Translations under genes and position numbers: made by a program
The notes under the pieces: model-generated
Databases searched by the model: none
What the model was told of the DNA's origin: nothing
The model's input: only the letters and a program-made list of their open reading frames with translations
From: an uncultured Propionibacteriaceae bacterium
GTDB lineage: Bacteria; Actinomycetota; Actinomycetes; Propionibacteriales; Propionibacteriaceae
NCBI GenBank assembly: GCA_937926975.1
Contig: CALBCJ010000031.1
Span: forward strand, 1 to 63,180
Length of the DNA: 63,180 nucleotides
Direction: 5' to 3'
Part shown: positions 53,124 through 61,326 of the stretch, piece after piece
How the letters are laid out: every line of letters begins with the position of its first letter
Numbering within the stretch: the stretch's first letter is position 1

Positions 53124-54974
53124 TCACCAGCTGCCGCCGCCTCCGCCGCCGACACCCCCACCGCCGCCGCCTCCGCCGCCGCTGCTGGAGAAGCCGGAGC
53201 CGCCGCTGGAGCCGACCGTGGCTGCGGTCGTGACCCCGTTCAGGCCGGACACCATCGACGACATGGAGGAGCTGAAGTCGGCTCCGGCAGCGAACCCGAC
53301 CCCGGCCGGGCTCACGTACCAGGTCGGCTGCATCTGGTACTGGCCGCGCGCGGCGAGCTCCTGGAAGACCGTGGTCCAGCGGTCGGCGCAGCCAAAGGCG
53401 ACCGCGTACGGCAGGTAGCGGGAGAAGATGTCGACGCCCTCCTCCCAGCGCAGCCGGTCAGCCTCGGCGGTCTTGAGGTACTCGCGGAAGCCGATCGCCT
53501 GAGCGTACGCGGCGCTGCCGTCGGCGGTCCGGGTGGCGCCCTTGTGGCCGTACAGGTAGGTGACCAGCATCAGCACCACCAGCGGGAACCCGGCCACCGC
53601 CAGGACAGGCAGCAGCGGCCGGCTCGTCGCGAGCAGACGGGGACCCATCTGGATGGCGATGAGCAGGAGCAGCGGGGGGATGTACTGGCCGACCGACCAC
53701 AGCTGGGACCGGCGCAGGGAGCGCCGGAACAGGCCCCTCTCGGTGAGGGTCGCGTCGAGCCGGCGGTGGACCGCCCGCATGCTCCTGCCCGCCGTGGGGG
53801 TGAAGACCGATGTCGTGCCGGGGAACAGGGTGGTGTAGACGGCGAGCTCGTGGGGCTGCAGGCCGTCGGGCGGCGCGGTCCGGACCAGCCGGAAGTCCTT
53901 GTCACGGGTGCCGGTCCGCTCCATCACCAGGTAGCCGCGGACCGCGAGGTCGACGATGGTCGCCGTGACCGCCCGGTCGCTGGGCCGACGGTCCACCAGC
54001 GTGGCAACCAGGCCTGGCGCCAGCCCGTCCGGCGGGGTGAACCGAACCACAACCGGGATCTTCGCGCCGACCACGACGGACCGGTCGGCCCCGGGCGCCG
54101 GGACCAGCCCAGGCGCCACCCCGCGGTAGCTGCGGTCCCGGTCCCGCCGGTACAGAACCACCGTCCCGAGCAGGACCGGCAGCGTGAGCCCACCGGCCAG
54201 AGCCAGCCGGGACGGCGTCAGGTCGAAGTCGCCCCATCTCAGGTGCCGCTTGGGCGGTGAGCTGGTCTGGGTGCGGGGCTCCAGGATCGGGGTGGCGGTG
54301 AAGGTCCCGGCCGGCCAGCCGCCCACGACGGCCAGGCCCTCGCCCGCGGCGAGGGAGGACTGCCGGAAGCGGGCGGTGAGGCCGCTGTGGCTGGTGCTGG
54401 TACAGGGCTGGTCGAAGTCCTTCCCCTTCCAGCAGGCGGTCTGGGAGACGGCCGCGGGGGAGGAGATCGTGACGGTGATGTTGGAGACCGGGACCGTGAA
54501 GCCGGTCCCGATGACGTTCCAGTAGACCTCGTCCAGGCCGCTCGCGGCGACCTTCGGGTTCACGACCCCGTCGACGGTGTACCGCACGATGTAGGTCTGG
54601 GTCCCGGAGACGGTCCGCTTCGGGTCACCAATCCGGACCGCGAGCTGGGAGCCGCTGCTGCTGGTCGTGTGCTGGGTAGGGGCACCGGTGGACGAGGTGA
54701 CGTCGCGGACCTGGTACTTCAGGACCCGCCAGTGGTCGGGGTCGTCCTTGATCTCCTGACGGGTGACGAAGGTGAGGTACGGGCCGTGGTCACTGCTGCC
54801 AGAGAAGCGCATGTCGAAGGTCTGGGTGACGCTGATCTGGCCGTTGGTCTCCACACGGGCGTCGATCACCATCCGGGTGAAGGGGGCGCCGGCGGCGTGC
54901 GCGGGCGGGGCGCCCAGCAGCAGCCAGGCGGCAGCCAGCAGCGTCGCCGCGGCACAGCTCAGAGTCCTCTTCAT
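53124..54974 (-). CDS. DUF2207 membrane protein with Gly-rich C-terminus
   Basis: A 616-aa protein. A signal peptide (about 1-28, ending AHA-AG) precedes the DUF2207 ectodomain (about 30-280: strands with DARVETNGQISVTQTFDM, GPYLTFVTRQEI, VYWNVIGTGF). A membrane helix near 300 (LALAGGLTLPVLLGTVVLY), a cytoplasmic part with LAVRGYLVMER, two further helices near 435-475, and RTADGSAAYAQAIGFREYL follow. It ends in a run of glycines and SW. The family is widespread and unstudied. ATG 54974 lies 7 nt after TAACGT (54987-54982), leaderless; the longer frame upstream has no support. Confidence 0.9.
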   Translation of the reverse strand: MKRTLSCAAATLLAAAWLLLGAPPAHAAGAPFTRMVIDARVETNGQISVTQTFDMRFSGSSDHGPYLTFVTRQEIKDDPDHWRVLKYQVRDVTSSTGAPTQHTTSSSGSQLAVRIGDPKRTVSGTQTYIVRYTVDGVVNPKVAASGLDEVYWNVIGTGFTVPVSNITVTISSPAAVSQTACWKGKDFDQPCTSTSHSGLTARFRQSSLAAGEGLAVVGGWPAGTFTATPILEPRTQTSSPPKRHLRWGDFDLTPSRLALAGGLTLPVLLGTVVLYRRDRDRSYRGVAPGLVPAPGADRSVVVGAKIPVVVRFTPPDGLAPGLVATLVDRRPSDRAVTATIVDLAVRGYLVMERTGTRDKDFRLVRTAPPDGLQPHELAVYTTLFPGTTSVFTPTAGRSMRAVHRRLDATLTERGLFRRSLRRSQLWSVGQYIPPLLLLIAIQMGPRLLATSRPLLPVLAVAGFPLVVLMLVTYLYGHKGATRTADGSAAYAQAIGFREYLKTAEADRLRWEEGVDIFSRYLPYAVAFGCADRWTTVFQELAARGQYQMQPTWYVSPAGVGFAAGADFSSSMSSMVSGLNGVTTAATVGSSGGSGFSSSGGGGGGGGGVGGGGGGSW

Positions 54975-55140
54975 ACCGTTCACGTTAGAAAGGGCCGGGT
55001 CCACTGAGTACGGGGGTGCGTGACGGCCGCCTGCTCGTGGTCGACTCACCGGGGCCCCTGAGTGCGGGCGGCGTCCCCGAGCAGCCGGTCCGGAAGTCCC
55101 CTGGTAGCGCGCCTGTCGGGTCACGGCGCCGGTCGAGGCG

Positions 55141-55214
55141 GCACAGCAGCGGACCGGCTGGGCCTGAGGTGCCGTCGGGGGGCCGGTCGGTGGGGGTTCA
55201 GCCCGCTGCTGTGA
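55141..55214. repeat. 74-bp palindromic element, copy 11 (first of a pair)
   Basis: Starts GCACAGCAGCGGACC and ends AGCCCGCTGCTGTG. Confidence 0.75.
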
Positions 55215-55272
55215 CCCCGACTGCCCTCGCCCGCGGTGGGCGGTGACCGGCTGGTGGCTGCCGAGGCGGGCT

Positions 55273-55345
55273 GCACTCCAGCGGACCGAGCGGGTCGTGG
55301 GCGGCGCCTGGGGCTCGGTGGGCAGGCTTCGGTCCGTGGTTGTGC
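55273..55345. repeat. Palindromic element, copy 12 (second of a pair)
   Basis: Starts GCACTCCAGCGGACC and ends GGTCCGTGGTTGTGC; 73 bp long, starting 132 bp after copy 11. Confidence 0.65.
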
Positions 55346-55374
55346 GGGCCCGGGCACAGAAGGGGTCCCACTGC

Positions 55375-55422
55375 GTGTGCGGGCCCGGGTCCCTCTGTGT
55401 GCGGGCCCGGGTCCCTCTGTGT
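55375..55422. repeat. 22-bp tandem repeat, two perfect units plus a partial
   Basis: Unit GTGTGCGGGCCCGGGTCCCT followed by CT, at 55375-55396 and 55397-55418, then GTGT. A related TGTGCGGGCCCGGG occurs at the end of element copy 12 (55341-55354), so the array may have grown from it. Confidence 0.75.
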
Positions 55423-55465
55423 ACCGTCGCCCGAGCTGTTCATTCTCCCTAGTCAGAATGGATTA

Positions 55466-55504
55466 TTGCTGTGACCTAGGGTCAGTGCACTGGGATGGGG
55501 TGGC
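55466..55504 (+). promoter_or_regulatory. MerR-type promoter of the MFS-MerR operon
   Basis: TTGCTG (55466-55471) and TGGGAT (55491-55496) are 19 bp apart; the spacer holds the dyad TGACC-TAG-GGTCA. The GTG start follows 8 nt after the -10 box. The MerR gene at 56764 is the likely regulator. Confidence 0.65.
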
Positions 55505-56734
55505 GTGAGTAGATCGATGACCCTGCCGGCCTTCCTGGTCGCCAACGCAGCCTCGCTCCTGGGCAACTCCGCGATCGCGGTCGTGCTGCCCTGGCTGGTG
55601 CTGGAGCGGACCGGGAACCCGGCGGTGGCGGGCCTGGTCGCAGCACTCTCGGCGGTCCCCGGGGCGGTCGCCGCCCTGGTCGGGGGCTGGCTGATCGACC
55701 ACCTGGGGCGGCGTCTGATGTCGGTGGTCTCGGACATCGGCTCGGCGGTGTCCGTGGCGGCGCTGGCGGTGGTCGACCTCACGGTCGGCCTGGACGTGGG
55801 CTGGTTCATCGCGCTGGGAGTGCTGGGGGCCCTGTTCGACGCGCCCGGGATGACGGCCCGCAACACCCTCCTGGCGAACGTCTCGCAGACCTCGGGGGTC
55901 AGCCTGGAGAAGATCAGCGGGATGGTGGGCGCCGTCTTCGGGCTGTCGTTCCTCGTCGGCCCGGCAGCCGCCGGCTGGCTGCTGGCCGTCCTGCCGTCGG
56001 TCCAGGTGGTGTGGGTGACCGCCGGCTGCTCGGCCCTAGCAGCGCTCGCGATTGCCGTGATGCCGCTCGACGCGAGCGACCCGGTCCAGCCCGAGAGCTC
56101 GTCGCCCCTGGCCGGTTTCGGGTACGTCCGCCGCTCTGCGCCGCTGCTGGCGCTGCTCATCGTCCAGGGCGCCGCGGCGGTCCTGGTCAGCCCGCTGCTG
56201 AGCGTGATCCTGCCGGCCCACTTCACCGCGCTGGGGGCGCCGGGCCGGCTCGGCCTGTCGCTGTCCGGGTACGCGCTGGGCACCATGCTGGGCTCGGCCG
56301 TCTTCGGCTGGGGCTTCGGCCAGCGTCACTGGCGGGCCTGGGTGGTGGCGAACGCCTGCATGGTGGTCTCAGGCCTGGCGCTGGCGCCGCTGGTCGGGTT
56401 CTGGCTGGTCGGGGCGGCGATGCTGATGGCCGGGATCGGCTCGGGGCTGGTGCAGCCGGTGACCACCGTGGTGCTCACCACCGCGGTACCGGATGCGCTG
56501 CGGGGCCGGGTGTTCTCGGTCTACTCGACCCTCTCCCTGGTGGTGGCCCCCGCCGGACTAGGGCTGATGTCGGTGGTGATCGGTGCCCTGGGGATGCGCG
56601 CCGCCGGCTGGGTGGTCGGCCTCGGCCTCGCCGCAGTCTCCGCGTACGCCCTGGTCGTCCCGGGCCTGCGCCACTGGCTCGACAGGCCTGCTGGCGCGGA
56701 GCCGAGCCCAGCGTGCGGCGGCCCGGGGAGCTGA
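55505..56734 (+). CDS. MFS transporter, MerR-controlled
   Basis: A 409-aa protein with 12 hydrophobic segments of the drug-efflux-like MFS type (MFS_3 group). The motif GGWLIDHLGRRLMSV near 60 is the loop 2-3 signature and FDAPGMTARNTLLANVS near 115 is typical of this group. It could export a toxic compound sensed by the downstream MerR protein. The start is GTG 55505; ATG 55517 is an alternative. The MerR gene begins 29 bp after its stop. Confidence 0.9.
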   Translation: MSRSMTLPAFLVANAASLLGNSAIAVVLPWLVLERTGNPAVAGLVAALSAVPGAVAALVGGWLIDHLGRRLMSVVSDIGSAVSVAALAVVDLTVGLDVGWFIALGVLGALFDAPGMTARNTLLANVSQTSGVSLEKISGMVGAVFGLSFLVGPAAAGWLLAVLPSVQVVWVTAGCSALAALAIAVMPLDASDPVQPESSSPLAGFGYVRRSAPLLALLIVQGAAAVLVSPLLSVILPAHFTALGAPGRLGLSLSGYALGTMLGSAVFGWGFGQRHWRAWVVANACMVVSGLALAPLVGFWLVGAAMLMAGIGSGLVQPVTTVVLTTAVPDALRGRVFSVYSTLSLVVAPAGLGLMSVVIGALGMRAAGWVVGLGLAAVSAYALVVPGLRHWLDRPAGAEPSPACGGPGS

Positions 56735-56763
56735 GTGGCTCCCGACCTGGAAGGATGGGGCCG

Positions 56764-57537
56764 GTGCTGACGATCAAGCAGCTGGCGGACTACGTCGGGG
56801 TCACGGTCCGTGCAGTACGGCACTACCACCGGCTCGGCCTGCTCGCCGAGCCCGAGCGTGACCAGCTCGGCTACCGGCGCTACGGCGCGCAGGACGTGGT
56901 GGACCTGCAGCGGATCAAGGTCCTAGCCGACGCCGGGGTTCCGCTGGCCCGGGTGAAAGAGCTGCTCGAGAGTGACCCGGACGGGCTGGCCGCTGCGCAG
57001 CGCCAGATCGACGCCGACCTGCGCCGCCGGGTCCGCGAGCTGCAGGCCACCCGGCGGCGGCTCAAGGCCCTGGTCACCGAGCAGGAGCCGTTTCTGCCGG
57101 CACAGATGCAGCGGGTCTTCGCCCGGTTCGACGAGCTCGGGGTGTCGCCACAGACGAAGCGGCTCAGCCGGGACGGCTGGATCCTCGCCAGTGTGGTCTT
57201 CCCCAAGGTCGTGCCGGCGTGGGTCGACTGGCTTGAGGCCTGCCTGGACGACCCGGAGTACCGGCGGCTCTTCGTCCTCGCCGACCAGGCCCGCGACTGG
57301 GACCCGGACGACCCGCGACTGAACGACCTCGCCCAGCAGACCGTGGCCTGGGTCCGCCAGCACCTCGACGACGGGCTGGGAACCGGCACCGGCCCGGACG
57401 AGTGGACCCTGGCCAGCCAGGACCAGGTCGGCCTTCAGCTGGTGCAGGCGTACGACGACGCCTCCTCCCCGGCGATGGCCCGGCTGTCAGCCCTGGTACG
57501 CGAGCAGCTGCCGGACCTGGCCGGGCCTGACCGGTGA
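56764..57537 (+). CDS. MerR-family regulator of the MFS gene
   Basis: A 257-aa protein: MerR helix-turn-helix at residues 1-70 (LTIKQLADYVGVTVRAVRHY, GLLAEPERDQLGYRRY), a long coiled-coil dimerisation helix (QIDADLRRRVRELQATRRRL near 85), then a helical C-terminal part that resembles TipAS-type ligand domains in length. GTG 56764 was chosen because AAGGAT lies 7 nt upstream; ATG 56755 is possible. Cotranscribed with, and likely controlling, the MFS gene. Confidence 0.88.
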   Translation: MLTIKQLADYVGVTVRAVRHYHRLGLLAEPERDQLGYRRYGAQDVVDLQRIKVLADAGVPLARVKELLESDPDGLAAAQRQIDADLRRRVRELQATRRRLKALVTEQEPFLPAQMQRVFARFDELGVSPQTKRLSRDGWILASVVFPKVVPAWVDWLEACLDDPEYRRLFVLADQARDWDPDDPRLNDLAQQTVAWVRQHLDDGLGTGTGPDEWTLASQDQVGLQLVQAYDDASSPAMARLSALVREQLPDLAGPDR

Positions 57538-57640
57538 AGCCATGACGCGGGACGCCACGGGCAGCCGGGGCCGGGGGCTCCGGACCGCCTGCAGGTCCGT
57601 ACCCGACGACCTCGTGACCACCCGCTGTGGCGGGGAGCAC

Positions 57641-59161
57641 TCAGTGCCCGCTGTCACGGGATTCGGCCGGGATGAAGCGCCAGGCGACGACTCCCGCGGC
57701 GACCAGGAGAACGGCCGCGACAGCTGAGGTGGTCTGCATCGCGGAGGTGAACGACTCCTTCGCCAGCGCCGCCAGCTCGGCGTGCGCCGCGACCTGCTGG
57801 TCGAGGTGCCGCAGCCCCACCGCGAGGGACTCGGTGACCGCGGTGGCGGCCTCAGTGTCGGTACCGGCCGGGATCCGCAGAGACCTGCGGTAGAGCACCG
57901 TCTGCAGCGACCCGAGCAGCGCGATCCCCATCGCGACACCCAGCTCGTACGCGGTCTCGGAGATCGCCGACGCAGCCCCGGCCCGCTCGACGGGGGCAGC
58001 CGACACGATGGCGTCGGTGGACAGGGTCATGGCCAGCCCGATGCCGAGGCCCGCGAGGCTGATCCCGGTGAGCAGCCACCCGTACCCGGGCAGCCCTGCC
58101 GCCAGGCCGATCAGCGCCATCGCCGGCCCCGCCAGCATCAGGCCCGAGGCGATCGAGCGGCCCGCCCCGAGCCGTTTCACGATCGCGACCGCCACCAGGG
58201 CGACCAGCACCGACATGATCGTCGCCGGCAGCTCGACCAGCCCGGCGATGAGCGGGCTCAGCCCGCGCACCAGCTGGAGGTACTGCGAGAAGAAGAACAG
58301 CAGCCCGGCCAGGGCAAAGATCGCGATCCCGTTCGCGGCGACGGCCCCCGCGAAGGCTGGGATGCCGAACAGGTGGATGTCGATCAGCGGGGTGGGCAGG
58401 CGACGCTGCCGCCGCAGAAACACCCACCCCGCTGCCAGCCCGGCAACGGCGGTCACGACGACCACCGCGTCGAAGCCCTCAGCCGCCAGGTGCTTGACGG
58501 CGTAGACGACCGGCACGACCGCCCCGACCGACAGTGCCGCCGAGGCAGTGTCGATGCGCGCCCCGGCCTTGCCGTGCGACTCCGGGACCAGCACCCACCC
58601 GGCCGCGATCACCACCACCATGACCGGCAGGTTGATGAGAAAGACCGACCCCCACCAGGAGTGCTCCAGCAGAAAGCCGCCGACCAGCGGCCCGACAGCC
58701 GCGCCGCCCGTCGCGCCCGCCGACCAGATCGCGATCGCGCGGGTGCGCTGCAGCGGGTGGCGGAAGACGTCACGGAGGATGGACAGCGTCGACGGCATGA
58801 TGGTCGCGCCGAACAGCCCCAGCCCGGCGCGGGCCGCGATCAGGACACCGGCCGTCGGCGCCAGCGCCGCGACCAGCGAGGCCAGCCCGAAGCCAGCCGA
58901 GCCGATGAGCAGCACCCGGCGGCGCCCGAACCGGTCGGCCACGTTCCCCATCGTCACCAGCAGGCCAGCCAGGACGAACGAGTACACGTCCCCGATCCAC
59001 AGCAGCTCGGTGGCGCTGGGCTCCAGGTCGGCCGTCAGGCTTGGTACGGCCAGTGACAGCACCGTCCCGTCGATCGCGAGCAGCATCACGGCTGCGGTCA
59101 GGACGGCGATGATGCCCCACTGCCTTCCGGTCAGGGGCGGTACGGCAGAGGGTTGTGGCAC
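57641..59161 (-). CDS. DHA2-type MFS drug/H+ antiporter (14 helices)
   Basis: A 506-aa EmrB/QacA-type transporter with 14 hydrophobic segments. Motif A is present in loop 2-3 (GNVADRFGRRRVLLIG near 72), TM1 has the acidic LLAIDGTVLSLAVPSL, and motif C-like GGAAVGPLVGGFL lies near 150. Such pumps export cationic drugs or natural products. GTG 59161 follows TACCAT (59173-59168) by 6 nt. Its promoter and first codons are duplicated at 60707-60763. Confidence 0.93.
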   Translation of the reverse strand: MPQPSAVPPLTGRQWGIIAVLTAAVMLLAIDGTVLSLAVPSLTADLEPSATELLWIGDVYSFVLAGLLVTMGNVADRFGRRRVLLIGSAGFGLASLVAALAPTAGVLIAARAGLGLFGATIMPSTLSILRDVFRHPLQRTRAIAIWSAGATGGAAVGPLVGGFLLEHSWWGSVFLINLPVMVVVIAAGWVLVPESHGKAGARIDTASAALSVGAVVPVVYAVKHLAAEGFDAVVVVTAVAGLAAGWVFLRRQRRLPTPLIDIHLFGIPAFAGAVAANGIAIFALAGLLFFFSQYLQLVRGLSPLIAGLVELPATIMSVLVALVAVAIVKRLGAGRSIASGLMLAGPAMALIGLAAGLPGYGWLLTGISLAGLGIGLAMTLSTDAIVSAAPVERAGAASAISETAYELGVAMGIALLGSLQTVLYRRSLRIPAGTDTEAATAVTESLAVGLRHLDQQVAAHAELAALAKESFTSAMQTTSAVAAVLLVAAGVVAWRFIPAESRDSGH

Positions 59162-59234
59162 GCGCCGATGGTACCGGCCTGGTTGTACCTGACCAGGGCG
59201 GCCGGGAGGTAGAGCCGGATCTCGGCTGGGGCGG

Positions 59235-60563
59235 TCACGTGTGGCTGGTGCGTCCCTTCATCAGGGCGACGGTCAGGAAGGAGACCAGGCAGCCGAAGAC
59301 CAGGTACCAGGCGACACCGACCCAGGAGCCGGTGACCTCGACCAGGCTGGCGGCGATGAAGGGGGTGAACCCGCCGCAGACGACGGCGGCGACCTGGTAG
59401 CCGAGACCGGCGCCGGAGTAGCGGTACTGCGGACCGAACAGCTCGGTGATCAGCGGCTGCTGCACCGAGACCGCGAGGTCGTGGGAGATGTTGACCAGGA
59501 CCAGGGCGAAGACCCAGGTCCAGACCACGTGCCGGCCGGTCAGGGCCCAGAAGAACGGGAAGGCGAAGACCCCGCCGAGCACCGCGCCGGTCAGGTACAC
59601 CGGCTTGCGCCCGACCCGGTCCGACAGCAGCGCGAAGGCCGGGATCGTCACCAGGCTGATCGCGCCGACCGCGATCGCGATATTCAAGAAGACCCGGTTG
59701 CTCCAGCCCAGGGTCTGCACCGAGTAGCTCAGCGCGAAGGTGGTCACCACGTACATCGTGAACATCTCCACCGCGCGGACCCCGATGATCTCGAAGAAGG
59801 CCCGCGGGTGCCGGGTCAGTGCCTCCAGCAAGGGCGGACGGGTGACCTCTGGCTCCTCGCTCTTCTCGACCGCGGCGTGGTGGATGTCGGCGACCCCGCC
59901 GCGCACCCACAGCCCGGTCAGCACCAGCGGCGCCGACAGCCAGAACGGAATCCGCCAGCCCCACGAGGCCAGCCCGTCAGCCCCCATCACCAGGGTGACC
60001 AGGAGCACGGTGCCGTTCGCCAGAATCAGGCCCGCCCCGTACCCCATCTGCACACCGCTGGAGAAGAACGCCTTGCGGCCCTTCGGGGCCTGGCTGACCG
60101 CCATCAAGGTGGCGCCGCCCCACTCACCACCCACCGCGAAGCCCTGGACCGCGCGCAGCAGGACCAGCAGCACCGGCGCCCAGATCCCGATCGAGCTGAA
60201 GTTCGGCAGCAGCCCGATCCCGACCGTCGACAGGCCCATCACCCCGATCGTCCAGACCAGGATCCGCTTCGGGCCGATCCGGTCGCCGAAGTGGCCGAAG
60301 AAGGCCCCGCCCAGCGGCCGGAAGACGAAGCCGACAGCGAGCGTCCCGAACGAGGCGATCGTGCCGACAGCAGGGGAGACACTGGGGAAGAACTGCCGGT
60401 TGAAGACCAGGGCCGCCAGCACCCCGTACAGCAGGAAGTCGTACCACTCGACCACCGCCCCGACGAAGCTGCCGAACGAGGCCCGCCGGGCCATCGCGGG
60501 GGTGATCACCGGCGGGCTGGCAGGCTCGGTGACGACGTACGGAGAGTGCGGTCGATCAGTCAC
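59235..60563 (-). CDS. MHS-family metabolite/H+ symporter (MFS)
   Basis: A 442-aa transporter with 12 helices of the metabolite:H+ symporter family (ProP, ShiA, KgtP relatives). Landmarks: GAVVEWYDFLLYG near 35, RPLGGAFFGHFGDRIGPKRIL near 82 and LRAVQGFAVGGEWGGA near 135. The substrate is an organic acid or betaine. Closeness to aroD (shikimate pathway) makes shikimate or a related acid an option, but they are not in one operon. GTG start with GGAG upstream. Confidence 0.93.
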   Translation of the reverse strand: MTDRPHSPYVVTEPASPPVITPAMARRASFGSFVGAVVEWYDFLLYGVLAALVFNRQFFPSVSPAVGTIASFGTLAVGFVFRPLGGAFFGHFGDRIGPKRILVWTIGVMGLSTVGIGLLPNFSSIGIWAPVLLVLLRAVQGFAVGGEWGGATLMAVSQAPKGRKAFFSSGVQMGYGAGLILANGTVLLVTLVMGADGLASWGWRIPFWLSAPLVLTGLWVRGGVADIHHAAVEKSEEPEVTRPPLLEALTRHPRAFFEIIGVRAVEMFTMYVVTTFALSYSVQTLGWSNRVFLNIAIAVGAISLVTIPAFALLSDRVGRKPVYLTGAVLGGVFAFPFFWALTGRHVVWTWVFALVLVNISHDLAVSVQQPLITELFGPQYRYSGAGLGYQVAAVVCGGFTPFIAASLVEVTGSWVGVAWYLVFGCLVSFLTVALMKGRTSHT

Positions 60564-60641
60564 AGGGGCTCCTCACCGCTGAGGGTCGATGACCCAGTGT
60601 GGCAAGACCGCCCCGGTCTCGGGGCCCCTGCAGGCCAAGCT

Positions 60642-60704
60642 GACCGGATCGTGGACGCCCGTCCGGTACGTCGGGCACGGGCTAGCCTGAGTCGGACCGA
60701 CCAC
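60642..60704. repeat. 63-bp direct repeat, copy 1 (duplicate of the aroD upstream region)
   Basis: GACCGGATCGTGGACGCCCG through GACCGACCAC is nearly identical (one mismatch, one indel) to 62235-62296. It contains GCTAGCCTGAG, the probable -10 region. Confidence 0.9.
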
Positions 60705-60706
60705 CA

Positions 60707-60763
60707 CCTTCCGGTCAGGGCGGTACGGCGGAGGGCTGCGGCACGCGCCGATGGTGCCGGCTT
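60707..60763. repeat. Duplicate of the DHA2 transporter start region
   Basis: Matches 59123-59178 with about five mismatches and one indel, and includes the GTG start, the first codons (VPQPSAVPP on the minus strand) and a mutated -10 box (CACCAT for TACCAT). It begins 2 bp after the end of the aroD-type repeat. Confidence 0.85.
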
Positions 60764-60798
60764 GACTTTGACGCTACGGACGGGTCGACAGTGGTCCC
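60762..60798 (+). promoter_or_regulatory. MerR-type leaderless promoter of the VOC-MerR operon
   Basis: TTGACT (60762-60767), a 19-bp spacer with imperfect dyad, and GACAGT (60787-60792), then 6 nt to the ATG. The spacer length points to MerR control, presumably by the gene at 61323. Confidence 0.55.
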
Positions 60799-61326
60799 AT
60801 GACCGAGACCTTCGATGCTGCCAGGATCAGCCCGGTCCCGCTGCCCGGGCCCGACGCCGTGGCGCCCGACCCATACCGCGGGATCTACCCGATGCCGATG
60901 TTCGTGACCGTTCCCACCACTGACCTGGCCGGCTCGGCGCGGTTCTGGACCGAGGGGCTCGGCTTCATCGAGCTCTTCAGCATCCCCGGCGCACTGGTGC
61001 ACCTGCGCCGCTGGGCGTTCCAGGACGTGCTGCTGGTGCCCGGTGCCAGCCCCGGCCCGGGGCTGAGCCTGAGCATCGCCTGCGTCCAGCACCAGCAGGC
61101 CGGGATCGCCGAGCGCTGCCAGCGGCTGCGTCCGGGCAGCGCTGACGACCCGTACCCGACCCTGTGGAACACCATCGACCTGCCCGTGACAACGCCAGAA
61201 GGCGTACGGGTGGTGCTGACCGCGGCCCTGCCGCTGGACGAGGAGGCGGTGCAGCGGCTCGCCGCGGTCGGGATCACGGCGCCGCCGAGCCGGGAGGCAA
61301 CCCCGCCCGGCTCAAGGGACACGTGA
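60799..61326 (+). CDS. VOC-superfamily (glyoxalase-like) protein
   Basis: A 175-aa protein with a beta-alpha-beta-beta-beta VOC module: PMFVTVPTTDLAGSARFWTEGLGF near 33-56 (two parts: PMFVTVPTTDLAGSARFW and TEGLGF), a middle strand QDVLLVPG, and VTTPEGVRVVLTAALPL near the end. Metal ligands are not obvious, so an antibiotic-binding or dioxygenase-like role is as likely as glyoxalase activity. The stop overlaps the MerR GTG (GTGA). Confidence 0.85.
   Translation: MTETFDAARISPVPLPGPDAVAPDPYRGIYPMPMFVTVPTTDLAGSARFWTEGLGFIELFSIPGALVHLRRWAFQDVLLVPGASPGPGLSLSIACVQHQQAGIAERCQRLRPGSADDPYPTLWNTIDLPVTTPEGVRVVLTAALPLDEEAVQRLAAVGITAPPSREATPPGSRDT

Larger units (their letters stand above)
54975..55504. 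other. Repeat-rich divergent intergenic region
   Basis: 530 bp between the DUF2207 and MFS genes with no gene. It contains two palindromic elements, a 22-bp tandem repeat and a MerR-type promoter, each listed separately. Confidence 0.7.

Noticed and set aside
51864..54260. Plus-strand open frame of 798 codons
   Set aside because: Fully antisense to the two DUF2207 genes; His/Gln/Arg/Pro-rich with no domain or start signal.
55375..55422. Possible CRISPR-like or satellite array
   Set aside because: Only two adjacent 22-bp units without spacers and no cas genes.
59241..60923. Plus-strand open frame of 560 codons
   Set aside because: Antisense to the MHS symporter, which has 12 helices and family motifs.
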